Below, piece after piece: positions 17,142 to 26,224 of a stretch of DNA of 43,497 nt. The position numbers were made by a program, and so were the translations under genes. Source of the stretch: Prevotella sp. (lineage in GTDB: Bacteria; Bacteroidota; Bacteroidia; Bacteroidales; Bacteroidaceae); contig JAIKZG010000048.1 of assembly GCA_024682415.1 (NCBI GenBank), forward strand, positions 1-43,497. The letters are read 5' to 3'. A model generated the notes under the pieces. The model searched no databases, was not told the DNA's origin, and was given only the letters and a program-made list of their open reading frames with translations. Every line of letters begins with the position of its first letter. Positions within the stretch are counted from its first letter, which is position 1.

Positions 17142-18518
17142 ATGGAATTAAATGAGATAAAGGCTGTTTACTTCGTTGGCGCAGGTGGCATTGGTATGAG
17201 TGCCATTGCGAGATATTTCATTCATCGTGGCTTGGTTGTAGCAGGTTATGATAAGACACCGTCTGCTTTGACTAAGCAGTTGGAAAACGAAGGAATGCTT
17301 ATTCATTATGAAGAAAATGTAGATGAGATTCCACGAGCATGCAGAGATTCAAAGTCATGCCTTGTGGTATATACTCCTGCAATACCGGAAGAACATAAAG
17401 AATTGCAATATTTCCGCAAAGGTGGATTTGACATACAAAAGCGCGCGCAGGTGCTCGGCACATTGACAAAGGCTCATAAGGGACTTTGCGTGGCAGGAAC
17501 ACACGGCAAGACTTCTACTTCTACGATGTGCGCTCATATTATGCACCAAAGCCAGGTAGACTGTAATGCTTTCCTTGGCGGAATATCAAAGAATTACGGC
17601 ACGAATTACATCCTTTCAGATAAGAGTGATTATGTAGTTATTGAGGCAGATGAGTTTGACCGTTCGTTTCATTGGTTGCGCCCATGGATGAGTGTCATCA
17701 CTGCTACCGATCCTGACCACCTCGATATATATGGCACAAAGGAGGCTTATCTTGAAAGTTTCCGCCATTACTCTTCACTCATTCAGCCTGGTGGTGCTCT
17801 TATCATTCACACTGGTTTGGAGATGAAGGCTGACGTACAGGAAGGAGTTACCACTTATACTTATAGTCGTAGCGAGGGTGATTTCCATGCAGAGAATGTA
17901 AATATTGAAAATGGTCAAATTACGTTCGACTTCGTATCTCCTATTGAGAATGTGAAAGGCGTGAAATTAGGTCAGCCAGTGCCTATTAACATAGAGAATG
18001 GCGTGGCAGCAATGGCAATGGCACAGCTCAACGGATGCACAGCAGACGAACTGCGTTATGGCATGGAAACATATCGTGGCGTAGATCGTCGTTTCGACTT
18101 CGCTGTGAATACTCCTGAGCATGTACTGCTTTCTGACTATGCGCATCATCCAAAGGAGATTATGCAGAGCGCAAAGAGTTTGCGTGAATTATATAAAGGC
18201 AGAAAGATAACCGTTATCTTCCAACCTCATCTCTATACTCGCACTCGTGACTTCTATAAAGATTTCGCCGATGCCCTGAGTAATTTTGACGAGGTGATAC
18301 TCACTGAAATATATCCAGCTCGTGAGCAGCCTATACCAGGCGTTACAAGTAAGATTATATATGATAATCTCGCCGATGGAGTAGAAAAGAGCATTATCAA
18401 CAAAAAAGATGTGCTCGACTTGGTTAAGAGTCGTGATTTTGACGTGCTTGTCACTCTTGGCGCCGGAGATTTGGATAACTACGTTTCTCAGATTGCTGAA
18501 ATTATAAAAAACAAATAG
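17142..18518 (+). CDS. murC: UDP-MurNAc:L-alanine ligase MurC
   Basis: A 458-residue Mur ligase that starts the stem peptide by adding L-alanine. It has the N-terminal GAGGIGMSAIAR (13-24), the MurC-specific P-loop GTHGKT (119-124) and the C-terminal YAHHPKE motif with QPHLYTRT. Length and motifs are standard. The next gene, ftsQ, begins one base after its stop. Confidence 0.96.
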   Translation: MELNEIKAVYFVGAGGIGMSAIARYFIHRGLVVAGYDKTPSALTKQLENEGMLIHYEENVDEIPRACRDSKSCLVVYTPAIPEEHKELQYFRKGGFDIQKRAQVLGTLTKAHKGLCVAGTHGKTSTSTMCAHIMHQSQVDCNAFLGGISKNYGTNYILSDKSDYVVIEADEFDRSFHWLRPWMSVITATDPDHLDIYGTKEAYLESFRHYSSLIQPGGALIIHTGLEMKADVQEGVTTYTYSRSEGDFHAENVNIENGQITFDFVSPIENVKGVKLGQPVPINIENGVAAMAMAQLNGCTADELRYGMETYRGVDRRFDFAVNTPEHVLLSDYAHHPKEIMQSAKSLRELYKGRKITVIFQPHLYTRTRDFYKDFADALSNFDEVILTEIYPAREQPIPGVTSKIIYDNLADGVEKSIINKKDVLDLVKSRDFDVLVTLGAGDLDNYVSQIAEIIKNK

Positions 18519-18519
18519 T

Positions 18520-19299
18520 GTGAACTGGAAAAAAACATGCATCATAGTGCTTGATGTAGTGCTTGGAGCCTACATCGTAATGGCAATGACTACATTCGAC
18601 AAACCGAATGTAGAAAAAGGTGTGTGCGGAAAGGTTAACATTAAAATTGCTGATGAGGCTACCAATGGCTTTATCAATACCAAGGAGATAAAGAAGCGTC
18701 TTCAAGACGCTCATATTTATCCTCTTGGTAAACCTCTTCAAGGGGTAAGCCTGAGAGATATTGAGGAAACTCTTCAGAAAAGCGCGTTTGTCAGAGAGGC
18801 TGAATGTTATAAGACGCAGGGTGGAGATATCTGTATAAACATCACTCAACGATTGCCTATCATTCGTATTAAGGCAATGAACGGAGATGATTACTATATT
18901 GATGACAATGACTGCGTAATGCCTAATTCTCATTATACGTCAGACCTCATAATAGCGACAGGAAACATTAATAAAATGTATGCCACAAGATATGTTTCTC
19001 CGTTGGCAAAAACAATAATGGAGAATGATCTTTGGCGAAATCTCATAGAACAGATAAATATAACTCCTGAAAAAGGAATAGAACTTGTGCCTCGTGTTGG
19101 CAATCACATCGTATATATTGGACAGTTACCTTACAGTAAAGTAAAAAAGGAAAGGCAAAAACTGATAAGAACCTATGTGGAAAAGAAACTCACCCGTCTG
19201 GTGAAATTCTATAAGTATGGATTATCACAGGCAGGGTGGAATAAGTATTCTTACATCAATCTTGAATTCGACAATCAAATAATTTGTAAAAAGAAATAA
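18520..19299 (+). CDS. ftsQ: Cell division protein FtsQ/DivIB
   Basis: A 259-residue bitopic protein: short cytoplasmic start, one membrane helix around residues 6-23 (IIVLDVVLGAYIVMAM), then a POTRA-like and FtsQ-like periplasmic part (YPLGKPLQGVSLRDIEETLQKSAFVREAECY, near 68-98). FtsQ recruits FtsL/FtsB to the divisome. The start is GTG at 18520, one base after the murC stop; no better ATG fits the N-terminal membrane helix. Position between murC and ftsA supports the call. Confidence 0.88.
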   Translation: MNWKKTCIIVLDVVLGAYIVMAMTTFDKPNVEKGVCGKVNIKIADEATNGFINTKEIKKRLQDAHIYPLGKPLQGVSLRDIEETLQKSAFVREAECYKTQGGDICINITQRLPIIRIKAMNGDDYYIDDNDCVMPNSHYTSDLIIATGNINKMYATRYVSPLAKTIMENDLWRNLIEQINITPEKGIELVPRVGNHIVYIGQLPYSKVKKERQKLIRTYVEKKLTRLVKFYKYGLSQAGWNKYSYINLEFDNQIICKKK

Positions 19300-19312
19300 T
19301 ACTCAGATACGC

Positions 19313-20737
19313 ATGGCAAAGGAATTCGTAGTAGCTATTGAGCTTGGATCATCAAAGATTACCGGCATAGCAGGACAGAAAAATATCGACGGAAGTATTA
19401 CCGTGCTTGCCGTCGCCAAGGAAGATGCCACGCAGTGCATACGCAAAGGCGTGGTTTATAACATTGACAAGACGGTACAGGCCCTTACTAATATCATTAA
19501 CAAATTAGAAAAGCAACTTAAGACAAAGATAGCTCATGTCTTTGTAGGTGTAGGCGGACAAGGACTTCATAGCATAAAGAATATAGTTCCGAAGAGTCTT
19601 CCTATAGAGACTATCGTAAGCCAGGATATGGTAAATGAACTTATGGACTCAAATCGCAGCATGGTTTATCCGGAGCAGGAAATCCTTGACGCTGTCATAC
19701 AGGAGTTTAAAGTTGATTTGCAATATCAGTTTGATCCTGTCGGAATCCTTTGCAAGCATCTTGACGGTAATTTCCTTAATATTCTTTGGCGTAAATCATT
19801 TTATCGCAATCTCACAAAATGCTTTGAGAACGCCAATATAGATATCGCAGATATGTTTATCTCTCCTCTTGCCCTTGCCGATAGTGTATTGACAGAAGCG
19901 GAGAAGCGTGCCGGATGTGTACTCGTAGACCTCGGCGCGGAAACTACCACGGTATCCGTATATCATAAGAACACACTTCGTCATTTGTCTGTTATTCCTC
20001 TTGGAGGTAATAACATCACAAAGGATATTTCATCATTGCAGATAGATGAAAGCTATGCTGAGAAGATGAAACTGAAATATGGTAATGCTTTCGTCGGTGA
20101 AAACGATGATGAAAAGGATAAGTTGCCATTGGAAGACGAGCGCAGCGTGGAGAGCACTGTGTTTAATGACATAGTTGAGGCTCGCGTTGAGGAAATAGTA
20201 AGAAACGCATGGGAACAAGTGCCTGAGGAATATATTGATAAATTGTTGAGCGGCATTGTTCTTACAGGTGGAGGCTCAAATATGAAGAATATAGAGAAAG
20301 CCTTCATGAACTATACAAGAATAGACAAGGTGCGTATCGCCAAGTTTGTAACTTTGGCGGTTAAGAGTGAGAACGACGAAATCCCTCATGACGGAACCGA
20401 GAATACAAGTCTTGGTCTGCTTGATAAGGGAAATGTAAACTGTGCCGGCGAAGAGATAACAGATGATTTGTTTGGCGCGGGTTCTCATGTTCCAAAGCGT
20501 CCAATCAACGACCCTGCAGCCCAGGGAGGTATCGTGCATATTGACGAGAAGAAGGCTGAGGAAGAAGCTGAGCGCAAGCGTAAAGAAGAGGAAGAGGCTG
20601 AACGCAAACGCAAGGCTGAGGAAGAAGCCGAGCGCAGACGTAAAGAAGAGGAAGAGGAAAAGAAAAAGAAAAAAACGCATAAAATCTTTGATTGGCTGAA
20701 GAACTTCGGCAATACCATTATGGCGGAGGAAGAATAA
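19313..20737 (+). CDS. ftsA: Cell division actin homologue FtsA with a 4x10-residue charged linker
   Basis: A 474-residue ATPase of the actin fold that anchors FtsZ to the membrane. The N-terminal phosphate loop ELGSSKITG (10-18), the VDLGAETTT loop near residue 205 and the GIVLTGGGSNMKNIE block near 316 are present. Residues 415-454 are four back-to-back ten-residue units (AEEEAERKRK, EEEEAERKRK, AEEEAERRRK, EEEEEKKKKK), predicted as one long charged helix. The last 20 residues (KIFDWLKNFGNTI) form the amphipathic membrane-targeting helix. E. coli FtsA (420 aa) has a short flexible linker here. The repeat at DNA level is a degenerate 30-bp tandem, 20555-20674. Confidence 0.95.
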   Translation: MAKEFVVAIELGSSKITGIAGQKNIDGSITVLAVAKEDATQCIRKGVVYNIDKTVQALTNIINKLEKQLKTKIAHVFVGVGGQGLHSIKNIVPKSLPIETIVSQDMVNELMDSNRSMVYPEQEILDAVIQEFKVDLQYQFDPVGILCKHLDGNFLNILWRKSFYRNLTKCFENANIDIADMFISPLALADSVLTEAEKRAGCVLVDLGAETTTVSVYHKNTLRHLSVIPLGGNNITKDISSLQIDESYAEKMKLKYGNAFVGENDDEKDKLPLEDERSVESTVFNDIVEARVEEIVRNAWEQVPEEYIDKLLSGIVLTGGGSNMKNIEKAFMNYTRIDKVRIAKFVTLAVKSENDEIPHDGTENTSLGLLDKGNVNCAGEEITDDLFGAGSHVPKRPINDPAAQGGIVHIDEKKAEEEAERKRKEEEEAERKRKAEEEAERRRKEEEEEKKKKKTHKIFDWLKNFGNTIMAEEE

Positions 20738-20788
20738 AGTATTCTTCGTGAATTTCTCTATTGTTGATATATAAAAGAAAATAAGATT

Positions 20789-22123
20789 ATGCCAGATAAT
20801 AAACCTATAGTAGATTTTGGTGCTCCTGAAGAGGAACATAGCATAATAAAAGTTATCGGAGTCGGTGGTGGCGGCGGTAATGCTGTAAACCACATGTATC
20901 GTGAGGGTATTCATGATGTAACGTTTGTATTGTGTAATACCGATAATCAGGCCCTTAATGATTCCCCTGTGCCTGTTCATCTGCAACTTGGCAGCGAGGG
21001 TCTTGGCGCCGGTAATAAGCCAGCAAAGGCTCGTGCGGCGGCAGAGGAAAGTATTGACGACATTCGCAAGATGCTTGATGATGGCACAAAGATGGCTTTC
21101 ATTACGGCAGGAATGGGTGGTGGTACCGGTACAGGTGCCGCTCCAGTAATCGCTAAAGTAAGCAAAGAGCTTGGAATACTTACGGTAGGTATCGTTACTA
21201 TTCCTTTTGCTTTTGAGGGTAACAGAAAGATAGATCAGGCTCTTGACGGCGTTGAGGAGATGAGTAAGCATGTAGATGCGTTGCTCGTCATCAATAATGA
21301 GCGCTTGCGCGATATCTATCCTGAGCTTACCGTCATTGACGCATTCGGAAAGGCAGACGATACTCTTAGTGTAGCAGCAAAGAGCATAGCGGAGATTATT
21401 ACCAATCATGGCTTGATTAACCTTGACTTCAACGACGTTAAAACAGTATTGAAGGATGGTGGTGTAGCTATCATGAGTACTGGCTTCGGCGAGGGTGAAG
21501 GACGTGTCAAGAAAGCGATTGACGACGCGCTTAATTCTCCATTGCTCAATGATAATGATGTGTTCCGTTCAAAGAAGATATTGCTTAGCATTAATTTCAG
21601 TAATGAGAAGAGCGGCACTAACGGCTTGATGATGGACGAGATGAACGATGTCAATGATTTCATGGCTAAGTTCAACAGCGACTTTGAAATCAAGTGGGGA
21701 TTGGCTCTTGATCCAGAACTCGGCAACAAGGTTAAGGTAACAATCCTTGCTACAGGTTTCGGCTTGGAAGATGTCGAGGGTATGAACTCTCATATCAGCA
21801 GCAAGCATAGCGCGGAAGACGCTAAACGTCGCGCCGACGAGGAAGAACGTCGCGCTGAGCGTGCCGAGCGTCGTGGCAGATATTATGGCGCTGACACTAA
21901 GGGACAGCAGTTCAAACAGCGTCGTCATATATTCATCTTCAATTCAGAAGATTTGGACAACGAGGATGTTATATTGGCGGTGGAAAGTAAGCCTACATAT
22001 AATCGTACGCGCAGCTCTTTGCAGGAGATAAAGAATCTAAGCAAGGTGAGTGTCGAGGTTGTAAACGACACGAAAACCAATGAAAGCGCCGAACCAGTGC
22101 AGGGCATTATAAGTTTTGACTAA
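20789..22123 (+). CDS. ftsZ: Cell division tubulin homologue FtsZ
   Basis: A 444-residue GTPase that forms the Z-ring. The GTP-binding GVGGGGGNAVNHM near residue 26 and the tubulin signature GGGTGTG (110-116) are intact, followed by the synergy-loop DFNDVKTV. After the core (about residue 330) comes an Arg/Glu-rich linker (RRADEEERRAERAERRGR). The usual C-terminal peptide (DIPAFLR-like) is not obvious; the nearest candidate is VESKPTYNRTR about 40 residues before the end, and the chain ends QGIISFD. The preceding 51-base gap from ftsA lacks a clear promoter. Confidence 0.97.
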   Translation: MPDNKPIVDFGAPEEEHSIIKVIGVGGGGGNAVNHMYREGIHDVTFVLCNTDNQALNDSPVPVHLQLGSEGLGAGNKPAKARAAAEESIDDIRKMLDDGTKMAFITAGMGGGTGTGAAPVIAKVSKELGILTVGIVTIPFAFEGNRKIDQALDGVEEMSKHVDALLVINNERLRDIYPELTVIDAFGKADDTLSVAAKSIAEIITNHGLINLDFNDVKTVLKDGGVAIMSTGFGEGEGRVKKAIDDALNSPLLNDNDVFRSKKILLSINFSNEKSGTNGLMMDEMNDVNDFMAKFNSDFEIKWGLALDPELGNKVKVTILATGFGLEDVEGMNSHISSKHSAEDAKRRADEEERRAERAERRGRYYGADTKGQQFKQRRHIFIFNSEDLDNEDVILAVESKPTYNRTRSSLQEIKNLSKVSVEVVNDTKTNESAEPVQGIISFD

Positions 22124-22143
22124 TACATATTAATTATATAATT

Positions 22144-22593
22144 ATGGATTTGTTTGATAAGGTAAGCGAAGACATAAAGGCCGCGATGAAAGCGCGTGAC
22201 AAGGTTCGCTTGGAAACATTACGTAATATTAAGAAACTATTCCTTGAGGCAAAGACAGCTCCAGGCTCAAATGATGAATTGTCTGACGAGCAGGCTCTGA
22301 AGATTATTCAGAAGCTGGCCAAGCAAGGCAAGGAAACAGCCGAGATGTTTATCGGCAATGGTCGTCAGGATCTTGCCGACCATGAATTGGAACAGGTAAA
22401 AGTAGCTGAAGAGTATCTTCCAAAGCAACTCCCTGCAGAGGAAGTGGAGAAGATAGTGAAAGCCGTTATTGCCGAAGTCGGGGCGGAGACAATGAAAGAC
22501 ATGGGTAAAGTCATGGGCGCTGCGCAAAAGAAACTGGCCGGTCAGGCAGACGGCAAGACGATAAGCGGCATAGTAAGAAAGCTGTTGGCTTAA
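22144..22593 (+). CDS. YqeY/GatB-like protein
   Basis: A 149-residue soluble helical protein with the YqeY family pattern: MDLFDKVSEDIKAAMKARDKVRLETLRNIKK at the start (positions 1-31), QALKIIQKLAKQGKETAEMF in the middle, and MGKVMGAAQKKLAGQADGKTISGIVRKLL at the end. YqeY shares a fold with the tail of the amidotransferase subunit GatB and may act on tRNA, but its role is not established. It is the last gene of the dcw transcript and is followed by a strong terminator. Confidence 0.88.
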   Translation: MDLFDKVSEDIKAAMKARDKVRLETLRNIKKLFLEAKTAPGSNDELSDEQALKIIQKLAKQGKETAEMFIGNGRQDLADHELEQVKVAEEYLPKQLPAEEVEKIVKAVIAEVGAETMKDMGKVMGAAQKKLAGQADGKTISGIVRKLLA

Positions 22594-22620
22594 CTACGCG
22601 TTAGGCTTTAAATATTCGTT

Positions 22621-22663
22621 AATAAGCTCATTGTTACAATTGGTAACGATGAGCTTATTTTTA
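22621..22663 (+). terminator. Terminator of the dcw operon
   Basis: Arms 22621-22637 and 22643-22659 pair over 17 bp with a single G-T, loop of 5 bases, followed by TTTTAT. It lies 28 bases past the yqeY-like stop. The right arm also begins with A's on the opposite strand, so it could work both ways. Confidence 0.9.
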
Positions 22664-22714
22664 TATCCAAATTATAAGAAAAGCACGTTTTTACTTAAAA
22701 ATTTTAGCAAAAAG

Positions 22715-22745
22715 TTGTGGTATGTATCATTTTTTTATATCTTTG
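22715..22745 (+). promoter_or_regulatory. Promoter of the susC-susD operon
   Basis: TTG (22715-22717) and TATCTTTG (22738-22745) are 20 bases apart, a complete Bacteroidetes promoter. The start near 22752 gives a leader of about 150 bases before the susC ATG at 22906. Such long leaders are common for susC genes and can hold RNA-level control, though I see no specific element in it. Confidence 0.7.
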
Positions 22746-22905
22746 TCATAGAAATATTAAAGGATTTACGCAATTTTTAACGTAGCGTAAACACTTAAAA
22801 AGCATAGCTGAAACCATTTAATGTTGTAATGTTTCTGATAACTAAAAGTAGTTATAAACCAAACAAAGATGATTAATTACATTCATAACTATAAAACCGC
22901 AAAAC

Positions 22906-25900
22906 ATGAAAACAAACATGAAGAATCTACTGTGTAGATTATGTATGATGGCTTTCCTGTTAGTGTTTTCCCCACCAGAGTTGTGGGCGCAAACAGTAGT
23001 TACAGGTAGAGTCGTTGACGCTCAAAGCGAACCAGTTATTGGCGCGTCTGTCGCTGAAAAGGGCAACATGAAAAACGTTACTGTTACCGATATTGACGGT
23101 AACTTCAAAATCAAAGTTGCAAAAGGTAAGACCGTTGTAGTTTCTTACATCGGTATGGTAACTCAGGAGGCTACATGGAAAGGCAGCAACCTGAACATCA
23201 TCATGCAGGAAGAAAACAACTCAATGGAAGAAGTCGTAGTAATCGGTTACACGAGCAAGGCTCGTAAAGACCTGACCGGTTCTGTCGGCTCTATTTCCGG
23301 AGCAAAACTTGCTGCCGTGCCTGTAGCTTCAGCAGCAGAAGCTCTGCAAGGAAAGATTTCAGGTGTGCAGGTAACATCTGTCGATGGTCAGCCGGGTGCG
23401 GATATCAATATCCGTGTGCGTGGTGCCACGTCTGTTACTCAGAGCAACGAACCTCTTTATATTATTGATGGCTTCCAGGCAGACAACATCAATGATATTC
23501 CTCCTTCGGATATTGCGTCAATCGATGTGCTTAAAGACGCATCTCTTACCGCTATTTACGGTGCTAAGGGTGGTAACGGCGTAGTAATCGTTACTACTAA
23601 GTCGGCAGCAGAAGGAAAGGTATCAGTCGCTTTCAACGGTCGCGTTTCAGTGAGCCATATTTCTAAGACTCTTGACCTTATGAATACTGCTGATTTCGCT
23701 CGCTATCAGTATGACTGGTCGGCAGCTAACGGCAATCGTAGCTCTAACGCTAAATTCTTCCGTGCCAATTTTGGTAACCCACAGGACTTAGACCTTTACA
23801 AACGCTTGCCTACACACGACTGGCAGGATGAAGTGATGGGCGAAACTCCTATCAACTATCAGACTAACGTAACAGTGGGTGGAGGTAGCGACAAGGTGCG
23901 TTTCAATGTATCTCTCACCCACTCTAATGACGACGGTATCATTATGGGTTCTGGCGTTCGCCGCACAAACATAAACGCGAAATTGAATGTAAAGCTAAGC
24001 AAGAATCTTACTCTTAATCTGAACCCACGCATGACATTCCGTCGCGACATCGGCGCCGGCGGTAACAACATCGGTTCGGGCGGTATTATTGATGTGCTTC
24101 GTTATCGTCCTACTAATGGTCTTCGTGAAATCGCTTCATGGGATCCTAAGACTGTAGACCCAGACGAGGAAGCTATCTTCCAATACACCAATCCTAAGAG
24201 CGATATTGAAACCAACACTCAGAAGAGACATTCTTATGAATACGTCAATCAAGTAAGCTTAGACTGGCGTCCTATTAAGAACCTCACGCTTCGCACAGAG
24301 TTTTCTCATAGCATGAGATTCCGCGATACCAACCGCTTCTATGGCCCTATGACCGATACCGGTCAGAAGAATCAGAAGCAGCCAGTTGTGGAATTGACTG
24401 ATGAGAACACACAGTCTTACACATGGACAAACACCGCTTCTTATAATTTCAGCGTGAAAGATAATCATAACTGGTCTTTCCTCCTCGGTCAGGAAATCCA
24501 TGACTATCAGAACACGAAGCACTTCAACAAATATCGCTACTTCCCACGCGACATTAACGCTCAGGAAGCTATCGACAACGTAGGCTTGGGCACTCCATGG
24601 GAAGGCACATCTACCCTCTCTACTCCTGACCGTTCAGCATCTTTCTTCGGACAGGCAAGCTACAACTACAAGCATCGCTATCTCGCATCGGTTACATTCC
24701 GTGCCGATGGTTCTACCAAGTTCGCTCCAGGCAATCAGTGGGGTTATTTCCCATCTGTTTCAGGCGCATGGGTAGTAACAGAAGAGCCATTTATGAAGAA
24801 TGCTAAATGGATTGATATGTTGAAGGTGCGCGCTGCATGGGGTATGGCTGGTAACAACCGCATCGACAACGACCTCTGGCGTTATCTCTATGCTATCAGA
24901 TCTACCGAAGGCCCTGGCTTCGGAGAGTCACCAAAGATTGCCGGAACAGGCGAAAAGTGGTATGGAATGGGTAGCGACAAGACCCTTGCCAATCCTAAGG
25001 TGAAATGGGAAACTACCACTACTCGCAACCTTGCCTTCGATATGGGCTTCTTAGGCGGACGACTTAACGTAACTCCGGAATTCTACTGGAACACCACCAA
25101 AGACTTGCTCTACAAATCAGATGTCATCACCACATCAGGCTACACTACCCAGATGCGCAACATCGGTAAGGTGAGCAACAAGGGTATCGAGCTTTCTGTA
25201 AGCGGCGACATCCTTCGTGGTAAGGACTATGTATTGAGCGGAAGCCTCACATTCGGCCACAACAAGATGAAGGTGGAGAAGCTTAACGAAACCGACAAGG
25301 TGATTTGGGATCAGAACGACCGCTGGAAGTCAAGCTTCAACGACTATTGCATCAAGGTAGGCGATGAAGTAGGACTTATCTACGGTTTCGTTTACGACGG
25401 TCTTTACAGCCCTGATGAGTTCACATTCGACGCTTCACAAAACTTCCTCGCTGTGCCAAAGGAAACTGAATGGACCGACGAGAATGGCGTGAAGCATAAT
25501 GCAACAGTCATCAACCGTGTGTTCAACAACAGCAACTCTGGCGAAGCTACATTGCCTGGCAAGATTAAGTTTAAAGACTTGAACAACGATGGCGTAATCG
25601 ACGAGAACGACCGCACCGTAATTGGCAACACCAACCCTAAATATCAAGGTGGATTCGGCTTCAACGGTCAGTGGAAAGGCTTCGACTTCTCTGTCAATTT
25701 CAACTACATGCTTGATTTCGACATCAACAATGCCACAGCCTACACATTGTCTTCATCTGAGGGCAACAGCAATAAGTTCCACAACGTGCTTTCTAAGTTC
25801 CGCAACAGCTGGCGCTACACTCGCGACGGCGATGGTGAGTGCATGTATAAGAACTATTATATAGACGGCTCTGTGGATGAATACATCGCGATGAACGCAG

Positions 25901-26205
25901 GCAAGACACTTTGGAATCCTACCGACGTAGTAAACAAAGTAACCCACAGCTACTTCATCGAAGACGGTTCATTCCTCCGTTGCCAAGACCTTACTATCGG
26001 CTACACATTGCCTAACAAGATAACAAAGCGTTGGGGATTGTCTAAGCTTCGCTTCTACGCAAGTGCTTCTAACCTCTTTATTATCACAGGCTATTCCGGC
26101 TACGACCCTGAAGTTGACATCCAGACAGGCTTGACCTGCGGTATGGACTACAACCGTTATCCACGTAATCGCAGCTTCGTGTTTGGTGCTAACATTAACT
26201 TCTAA
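22906..26205 (+). CDS. SusC/RagA-type TonB-linked outer-membrane transporter
   Basis: A 1099-residue outer-membrane importer for glycans or peptides, working with the SusD lipoprotein encoded next. Order of parts: Sec signal peptide (1-28, ending in ELWAQ), carboxypeptidase-D regulatory-like domain (about 30-102), TonB box EEVVVIGY (108-115), plug domain (about 120-230, with IRVRGATSVTQSNEPLYIID), and a large beta-barrel ending in ...SFVFGANINF with a terminal Phe. An alternative start is Met5. No hybrid two-component or ECF/anti-sigma regulator lies nearby, so control is unclear. Substrate cannot be read from the sequence. Confidence 0.95.
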   Translation: MKTNMKNLLCRLCMMAFLLVFSPPELWAQTVVTGRVVDAQSEPVIGASVAEKGNMKNVTVTDIDGNFKIKVAKGKTVVVSYIGMVTQEATWKGSNLNIIMQEENNSMEEVVVIGYTSKARKDLTGSVGSISGAKLAAVPVASAAEALQGKISGVQVTSVDGQPGADINIRVRGATSVTQSNEPLYIIDGFQADNINDIPPSDIASIDVLKDASLTAIYGAKGGNGVVIVTTKSAAEGKVSVAFNGRVSVSHISKTLDLMNTADFARYQYDWSAANGNRSSNAKFFRANFGNPQDLDLYKRLPTHDWQDEVMGETPINYQTNVTVGGGSDKVRFNVSLTHSNDDGIIMGSGVRRTNINAKLNVKLSKNLTLNLNPRMTFRRDIGAGGNNIGSGGIIDVLRYRPTNGLREIASWDPKTVDPDEEAIFQYTNPKSDIETNTQKRHSYEYVNQVSLDWRPIKNLTLRTEFSHSMRFRDTNRFYGPMTDTGQKNQKQPVVELTDENTQSYTWTNTASYNFSVKDNHNWSFLLGQEIHDYQNTKHFNKYRYFPRDINAQEAIDNVGLGTPWEGTSTLSTPDRSASFFGQASYNYKHRYLASVTFRADGSTKFAPGNQWGYFPSVSGAWVVTEEPFMKNAKWIDMLKVRAAWGMAGNNRIDNDLWRYLYAIRSTEGPGFGESPKIAGTGEKWYGMGSDKTLANPKVKWETTTTRNLAFDMGFLGGRLNVTPEFYWNTTKDLLYKSDVITTSGYTTQMRNIGKVSNKGIELSVSGDILRGKDYVLSGSLTFGHNKMKVEKLNETDKVIWDQNDRWKSSFNDYCIKVGDEVGLIYGFVYDGLYSPDEFTFDASQNFLAVPKETEWTDENGVKHNATVINRVFNNSNSGEATLPGKIKFKDLNNDGVIDENDRTVIGNTNPKYQGGFGFNGQWKGFDFSVNFNYMLDFDINNATAYTLSSSEGNSNKFHNVLSKFRNSWRYTRDGDGECMYKNYYIDGSVDEYIAMNAGKTLWNPTDVVNKVTHSYFIEDGSFLRCQDLTIGYTLPNKITKRWGLSKLRFYASASNLFIITGYSGYDPEVDIQTGLTCGMDYNRYPRNRSFVFGANINF

Positions 26206-26224
26206 ACGAAATTCTATATAAGAT

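Noticed and set aside
20276..21409. 377-codon open frame on the minus strand across ftsA and ftsZ
   Set aside because: It is antisense to two clearly real genes. Its Phe/Leu-rich stretch is just the complement of the Lys/Glu repeat in ftsA, and no domain or promoter supports it.
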